Assembly: GCF_017873175.1 (NCBI RefSeq)
Contig: NZ_JAGGJW010000005.1
Coordinates: 186,001 to 250,000 of the forward strand
Direction: 5' to 3'
Length of the DNA: 64,000 bases
DNA from: Neorhizobium petrolearium
GTDB taxonomy: Bacteria; Pseudomonadota; Alphaproteobacteria; Rhizobiales; Rhizobiaceae
Below, piece after piece: positions 60,401 to 64,000 of this stretch (positions are counted from its first letter, which is position 1; each line of letters begins with the position of its first letter). A program made the translations under genes and the position numbers. The notes beneath the pieces were generated by a model. The model had not been told where the DNA came from and ran no database searches. It worked only from the letters and a program-made list of their open reading frames with translations.

Positions 60401-60991
60401 AGCCGACCTGATCGCATTGCGCGGCATACCGTCGAACTCGGCTTCCTGCGGATCCTGTACGACGACGAGGCCACCGGCATCCGTTATTGAGGCGATCGCG
60501 GCAGAGCCATCAGCCCCGGCACCGGACAAGATGACTGCAACCGCGCGGGCACCATATTCGCGAGCCAGGGAATACAACAGGAAATCTAACGATAATCGCG
60601 CATCGGCCTGGGTGTGAGGCGGGGCGAGATGAAGCCTGCCCGCTTCCGCCTCCATGTAGAGTTCCGGCGAAATGATATAGAGATGCTCGGGTTTGATGAC
60701 GATGCCATCCGTTGCCTGGAGCACCTTCAGTGAAGTCTCAGCCGACAGCAATTCGGCCAACATGCCTTGGTGAGCCGCATCGAGATGCTGCACAAGCATG
60801 AATGCGCATTCGGTCCGGTGGGGCAAGGCTTTCAAAAGCGAGCTGACCGCATTCAGCCCTCCCGAGGACGCGCCTATGCCAACCACCTTGAAGCCGGTTA
60901 TCGGGTTCGACGCGAGGCCATGTAACGGTTCGCCCGAATCTCTGCCGGATCGCCGCGCCTTTCTTCTTCGACTGAAGCGGCGTTTCACCAT
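57488..60991 (-). CDS. CheB-PAS-histidine kinase-receiver-FixJ-type chimera
   Basis: A 1167-residue multi-domain signalling protein; GGGAAG seven bases before the ATG supports the start. Order: CheB methylesterase-like domain (about 33-215; GASSGG with Ser42, His69 in VQHLD, and an LSGAGADGS Asp segment), PAS (about 250-355), a long coiled coil (about 365-450), a second PAS (about 455-560), a histidine kinase with His595 in SHDLRQPLQ and ATPase motifs DTGIGIP and GLGLGLSI, a receiver (IIEDED..., LADYN), then a second receiver (EVIDDE, LVLDAY, EKPF) and a LuxR-type helix-turn-helix. Thus one protein could sense, phosphorylate itself and act on DNA. CheR is absent. It may control the neighbouring EPS genes. 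Confidence 0.9.
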   Translation of the reverse strand: MVKRRFSRRRKARRSGRDSGEPLHGLASNPITGFKVVGIGASSGGLNAVSSLLKALPHRTECAFMLVQHLDAAHQGMLAELLSAETSLKVLQATDGIVIKPEHLYIISPELYMEAEAGRLHLAPPHTQADARLSLDFLLYSLAREYGARAVAVILSGAGADGSAAIASITDAGGLVVVQDPQEAEFDGMPRNAIRSAIDPVILPVARMPEAILNRTPMAPANLRARLATRPERTFSPSGKGSLAEAVSRVLLDRYAPAALLIDRRHECLYSTGLMAKFLNVAPGSASHNLFAITPKRLHRKLRSAIQHATENRKPFVATGAMIENNGDKIHFSIHVEPLIDHGEHYFLVCFVEDISLDHRTERPQGARADDARVAELAAELEETRAELQAAIRNLQTASEEQQLINAEALSLNEEYQAANEELVTSQKELQSSNQGLASVNNQLREALESQRAISKDLENILSSTDIATLYLDNELNIRFFTPATRSLFNIISSDIGRPLSDFTTLTDDGTLQTDALDVLKSEGAVEREISARDDRWYIRRIRPYRTQEGRIEGVVVIFIDVSIQKQILQDREAAKRSAELATQAKSHFLAAASHDLRQPLQTLKLLQGLLEKMVKDEQPRTLVLRMEETLASMSGILNTVLDINQIEAGMVQPKFESFAITNLLVRMQKEFFYPARAKGLELRVVPCRLAVRTDPRLLEQILRNLLSNALKYTLSGKILLGCRRHGSKLRLEVWDTGIGIPENQIEKIFNEYHQLDIPIRGRDRGLGLGLSIVKRLSDLLGSKISIRSQLQKGSVFSIEIDRAAIDQPLVALLPLDLRAERAQNSPVASILIIEDEDAMRDLLRMGLEQAGHTVATATNAFEAVTLVKQGRFMPNFVLADYNISSAMDGLATIENIRNILGRRIPGLILTGNISSNALKKYAQHAIPHLNKPVKLREVIQAVDDLLVHSDKGNATDNSHAARSDAALSPLIEVIDDELGVRESIRTLFEGMDWAVLTYASAEEFLAGYDPDRPGCLVLDAYLLGMSGLELLRILKERQHRFPVIVITGHSDVRMAVDAMKHGAADFIEKPFSLEDIQRSVTTALEQVRDTNDRSGRRDAARAKLAALTRRQRQILDRIILGQPNKIIAAELGLSQRTVENHRASIMRRTGSSSFPALLRLVVAAEE

Positions 60992-61713
60992 ACTTACTTC
61001 CCGCTTGTGCTATTTTGATGAAGGGCCGCCGGTGCCAGTTGATTGTCCATAAGGCAGCCGCAACGAAGTCGAGAGGACTTCATCGGCTCGGCGAGCATTC
61101 CTTAGGTTTCTGGATCATGTTGTCACTGGCGGGTTCGGTGATGACCAACTCCGATGGTAAAAGACGCCATTCTCGATCGTTGCGGGTCCTCCCTTCAACC
61201 GCGGTTTCCGACGAAATCGTGCGGCTCGTCAGGTTTCTATATAGTTTCGGTTTCGATATATTACCTAGATACGTCCCTGAAGGGGATATACCCTTAAGTT
61301 GTAGGGCATTACCCAAATAATTAAGTAGGGGATCAAGCCAGTAGTTCTTCACGTTTTCTTACCTATTTTGATGCAATTCCGCGCTCCCAATTTTTGTCGT
61401 ATTAATGAAGGTATACGAAGAATTAGGTATTTTCCGATGCTTTTCCACTTGCGTCGCTCCATTGTAACCTACTGCCATGAGAGAGTGCCTGGGCACGTTG
61501 TGCGCCAAGTCGGAAGCATCGCGTAGCGCCTCAGTTCTAAGCAAACATCGGAAAAATCACCTAAACAAAAGTATTGTATTTGCATTTGTAAGTTTTTATT
61601 TAATAGAATTAAAATATAATAAAAAACTAAACGGGACCACAATTATGTGAAGCCGAAGCTTTACTTGAAATCCAGCACTTTCGCTGGAAATAAGGGTTGG
61701 AAGGGGGAAAAAG
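60992..61713. other. Long A+T-rich region between two regulators
   Basis: 722 bases with no convincing gene; the short frames on both strands have no recognisable homology. It contains two GGG-N5-CCC elements spaced 21 bases apart (61283..61293 and 61304..61314) and a very A+T-rich tract around 61560..61635, just upstream of the LuxR-type gene. It should hold the promoters of both the giant kinase gene and the LuxR-type gene. Confidence 0.6.
61283..61314. repeat. Tandem GGG-N5-CCC elements
   Basis: GGGATATACCC (61283..61293) and GGGCATTACCC (61304..61314) share the GGG-N5-CCC symmetry and TACCC end. Their centres are 21 bases apart, two helical turns, a spacing typical of cooperative regulator sites. 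The binding protein is unknown. Confidence 0.4.
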
Positions 61714-62451
61714 GTGGCAACAGCAATCCCTACTTATGGCTATATGCCGAACGCGGCGCGATTTAGGGTGGTCGCCAATTCGCTGCGCGGCTCCGAAATG
61801 CCTGACACAGAGACACCTAAACTGGCGATTATCGATGATCGAGCGCTAGACCGTGAATGCCTGGCTCAAAGTCTGATTGCTCATGGGCTCGGGATGGATG
61901 TGGAACTGTTCTCGTCCCTCGAGATGTGGAGGAACACCGCAGAATCCCGGCACGCCGGCATTTTGATCAATATCGGCCGGAACGACGTCTGCGACGATCT
62001 CTTTATAAATGATCTCAAACGCCTTATTTCGGAATTTCCGGAACTACCTATTGTCATTCTGGCGGAAAATCGTGACCTCCGGCAAATTCTCCGGGCTTTT
62101 GAAGCCGGTGTTCGAGGATACATTTCCTCGGCGATCGGGTTGAATGTTTGCGTCGGCGCCATTTCACTGGCTCTGGCGGGAGGCAAGTTTATCTCGGTGG
62201 AAAACCCGGATGACCTTCGTCAGTTGCTGGTTGTAGCCGAGGACAAGGAGCGGCGCCGGACGGCCATGTTCACACAACGTGAAGCCGATGTGATCGACGC
62301 ACTGACACGCGGAAAGCCCAATAAGATCATTGCCTATGAGCTCAACCTCCGCGAAAGCACGGTCAAGGTCCACATCCGGAATATCATGAAAAAGCTGCAT
62401 GCCAGAAACAGGACGGAGATCATTTTCAAGATATCCGATCTGTTTAAGTAG
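61714..62451 (+). CDS. LuxR/NarL-type regulator with degenerate receiver
   Basis: The GTG at 61714 follows AAGGGGGA at good spacing and gives 245 residues. Residues 36-155 form a receiver-like domain (LAIIDDRALDRECLAQSL), but the phospho-acceptor position reads ILINIG (Asn86 instead of Asp) and the later Lys position reads GYISSAI. So it is probably not phosphorylated. The C-terminal helix-turn-helix is intact (FTQREADVIDALTRGKPNKII, then ESTVKVHIRNIMKKL). It could respond to a ligand or partner instead. Next to an EPS locus and a huge FixJ-like sensor, it may regulate polysaccharide synthesis. Confidence 0.88.
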   Translation: MATAIPTYGYMPNAARFRVVANSLRGSEMPDTETPKLAIIDDRALDRECLAQSLIAHGLGMDVELFSSLEMWRNTAESRHAGILINIGRNDVCDDLFINDLKRLISEFPELPIVILAENRDLRQILRAFEAGVRGYISSAIGLNVCVGAISLALAGGKFISVENPDDLRQLLVVAEDKERRRTAMFTQREADVIDALTRGKPNKIIAYELNLRESTVKVHIRNIMKKLHARNRTEIIFKISDLFK

Positions 62452-62820
62452 AAATCCCCAATCTGGCTTCTCTATCAAGGCCGCGCGGTGATCCTCGTCT
62501 GAGACGTGCTCGCCTCGATGGATTTTGGGTGTTCACTCCGAATAATTGACGGATATGCGTCGGTCGCACGTCATCTGCCCCTCGGAAGAGAACGATCTCC
62601 TGTGACCGGCTCTTTGTCGCAACGGACTCAAAAATAGAGACGTTGTCAGCTCATTTGCTCTTCGTAGCCAAAGAAATCCGCTCATATCGTTTTCGATCCG
62701 GTTCATGGATGCATAACCTAAACCTTTCGATCGAGCCGGCCCGTCAAATGGTGGAATGAAAACGTGCAGCCCGGATGCGGTATTAATCGTCATTCGAAGA
62801 TCGCAACCGGGGCCTCGTAA
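62452..62820. other. Intergenic region before the aminotransferase
   Basis: 369 bases without a supported gene. A minus-strand frame covers part of it but extends antisense into the aminotransferase gene and has shadow composition. No clear hairpin or repeat was noticed. Confidence 0.5.
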
Positions 62821-64000
62821 ATGGAAAACCTGATCCAAGATTTTGAAAACTCTGATCGTCTTCGCAAGCGGGCACGTCAACTCATACCCGGCGGTGCCCA
62901 CACTTATGCGAAGGGAGACGATCAGTATCCCATCCTTTCCCCCGGCTTCATCGAAAAAGGGTATGGCTGCCACGTCTGGGATGTCGATGGCAACGAATAT
63001 ATCGAGTACGGAATGGGCAACAGGGCTGTCGGCCTCGGCCACGCCTATTTCCACGTTGTCGATGCGGCCAGAGCAGAACTGGAACGAGGCTGCAATTTCA
63101 CGCGTCCGTCCCGGATCGAGATTGATTGCGCCTCCGCATTTCTGGAAACGATTACAACCGCCGAGATGGTCAAGTTCTGCAAGAATGGTTCGGATGCGAC
63201 GTCAGCGGCCATACGCCTTGCAAGGGCGGTCACGGGGCGGGATCTCATCGCCCGTTGCAGCGATCACCCATTCTTTTCGGTCGATGACTGGTTCATCGGG
63301 ACAACCGAGATGAATGCGGGAATTCCAAAAGCGATTCAGGCTCTTACAGTCGGCTTCAAGTACAACGATCTGGAGCGCGCGCGCAGTCTCTTCAGCCAAT
63401 ATCCGGGCCAGATCGCGGCATTCATCCTGGAAGCGTCGCGCGGAGAAGATCCAAAGGACCATTACCTTCACGAGCTGAAAAGACTATGTCACGAAAACGG
63501 TACCTTGTTCATTCTTGATGAGATGATCACCGGTTTTCGGTGGCACACCGGCGGCGCACAGAAAGCCTATGGTATCGTTCCGGATTTGTCGTGTTTCGGC
63601 AAAGCGCTGGGCAACGGTTTTTCCATTTCCGCGCTTGCTGGAAAGCGGGAATTCATGGAACGTGGCGGTATCGAGCAAACTTCCAAGCCGCGCGTATTTC
63701 TGCTTTCGACGACCCATGGTGCGGAAACCCACACAATGGCGGCGGCTATCGCCACCATGCATGTCTATCGGCACGAACCCGTCGTTGAGCATCTCGTCCG
63801 CCAGGGAAATCTGTTGCGGGCAGCAGTCAACCAGGTCGCCGCAGGCCATGGGCTTGCAAACCACTTTAGCGTCCACGGTCATCCGGCCTGCCTCACCTAT
63901 TCGACCCTTGATGAAGAAGGCAAACCCTCCCAGGCCTTTCGCTCCCTCTTCCTGCAGGAAACCATACGCCGGGGTCTTCTCGCCCCGTCGCTGGTCGTCA
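62821..64000 (+). CDS. Class-III (glutamate-1-semialdehyde-like) aminotransferase, 5' part
   Basis: A TAA at 62818..62820 lies directly before the ATG, so this is the first possible start. The frame stays open to the right edge (393 residues so far). It has the class-III pattern: IPGGAHTYAKGDDQYP, then VWDVDGNEYIEYGMG, the substrate-side KFCKNGSDATSAAIRLARA, LFILDEMITGFRW with the cofactor-binding Asp, and the PLP-binding Lys in CFGKALGNGF. It resembles HemL but its place beside EPS genes suggests an aminotransferase that makes an amino sugar or amino acid decoration. The 3' end is outside the window. Confidence 0.88.
   Translation, partial: MENLIQDFENSDRLRKRARQLIPGGAHTYAKGDDQYPILSPGFIEKGYGCHVWDVDGNEYIEYGMGNRAVGLGHAYFHVVDAARAELERGCNFTRPSRIEIDCASAFLETITTAEMVKFCKNGSDATSAAIRLARAVTGRDLIARCSDHPFFSVDDWFIGTTEMNAGIPKAIQALTVGFKYNDLERARSLFSQYPGQIAAFILEASRGEDPKDHYLHELKRLCHENGTLFILDEMITGFRWHTGGAQKAYGIVPDLSCFGKALGNGFSISALAGKREFMERGGIEQTSKPRVFLLSTTHGAETHTMAAAIATMHVYRHEPVVEHLVRQGNLLRAAVNQVAAGHGLANHFSVHGHPACLTYSTLDEEGKPSQAFRSLFLQETIRRGLLAPSLVV

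Noticed and set aside
61015..61320. 101-codon plus-strand and 90-codon minus-strand frames in the long intergenic region
   Set aside because: No ribosome site, no homology recognised, and they overlap each other; probably chance frames in regulatory DNA.
1..64000. Prophage, insertion sequence, CRISPR or tRNA/rRNA genes
   Set aside because: No transposase, integrase, phage structural gene, regular spaced repeat or structural RNA was recognised anywhere in the window.

Overview
The window is about 64 kb of high-GC DNA from an alphaproteobacterium, most likely a member of the Rhizobiaceae. The strongest evidence is a complete repABC replication and partition operon (34487..38380, minus strand) with a countertranscript RNA candidate between repB and repC. 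The sequence is therefore probably a large plasmid or chromid rather than the main chromosome. ATGA start/stop overlaps inside operons, Bug and Liv solute-binding proteins and IclR/LysR/AraC-controlled catabolic genes fit the same group. I saw no rRNA, tRNA, CRISPR array, insertion sequence or prophage.

Left third (1..20771). A truncated glycoside hydrolase enters from the left edge. A three-gene membrane gluconate-type dehydrogenase follows (subunit 3, GMC flavoprotein, triheme cytochrome c), with an IclR regulator upstream of it and a divergent DHA2 MFS exporter. Next come a MarR / MFS / HlyD efflux operon, an OmpR-type two-component system, a cluster of small secreted proteins with a shared Cys/Gly repeat around a sterol-desaturase-like enzyme, a P1B zinc/cadmium ATPase, and thiMED under a TPP riboswitch.

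Middle (20786..42846). A CoA-transferase lies below a FixK-like box. An iron-dependent alcohol dehydrogenase diverges from a TetR / amidohydrolase / Bug-binding-protein operon across a perfect 22-bp palindrome. A branched-chain-type ABC transporter (livHMGF) has two paralogous binding proteins, with an unusual double-HTH LysR regulator between them. Then come repABC, a Gfo/Idh/MocA-aldo/keto reductase fusion, and the remains of a sugar ABC operon whose centre was deleted, joining a binding-protein N-terminus to an ATPase C-terminus. An AraC regulator diverges from this remnant.

Right part (43078..64000). This is an exopolysaccharide locus: four GT4 and one GT2 glycosyltransferases, a WecA/MraY-type priming transferase, a hexapeptide acetyltransferase, a Wzy-like polymerase, a YdcF-family protein, a pyruvyl-transferase-family protein, a Wzx-like flippase and a secreted DUF4038 glycosidase-like protein. 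It is followed by a 1167-residue CheB-PAS-kinase-receiver-FixJ chimera, a LuxR-type regulator with a degenerate receiver, and a class-III aminotransferase cut by the right edge. The last three may regulate or extend the polysaccharide pathway, but that is inferred from position only. No Wza/Wzc export genes are visible, so the locus probably continues to the right.
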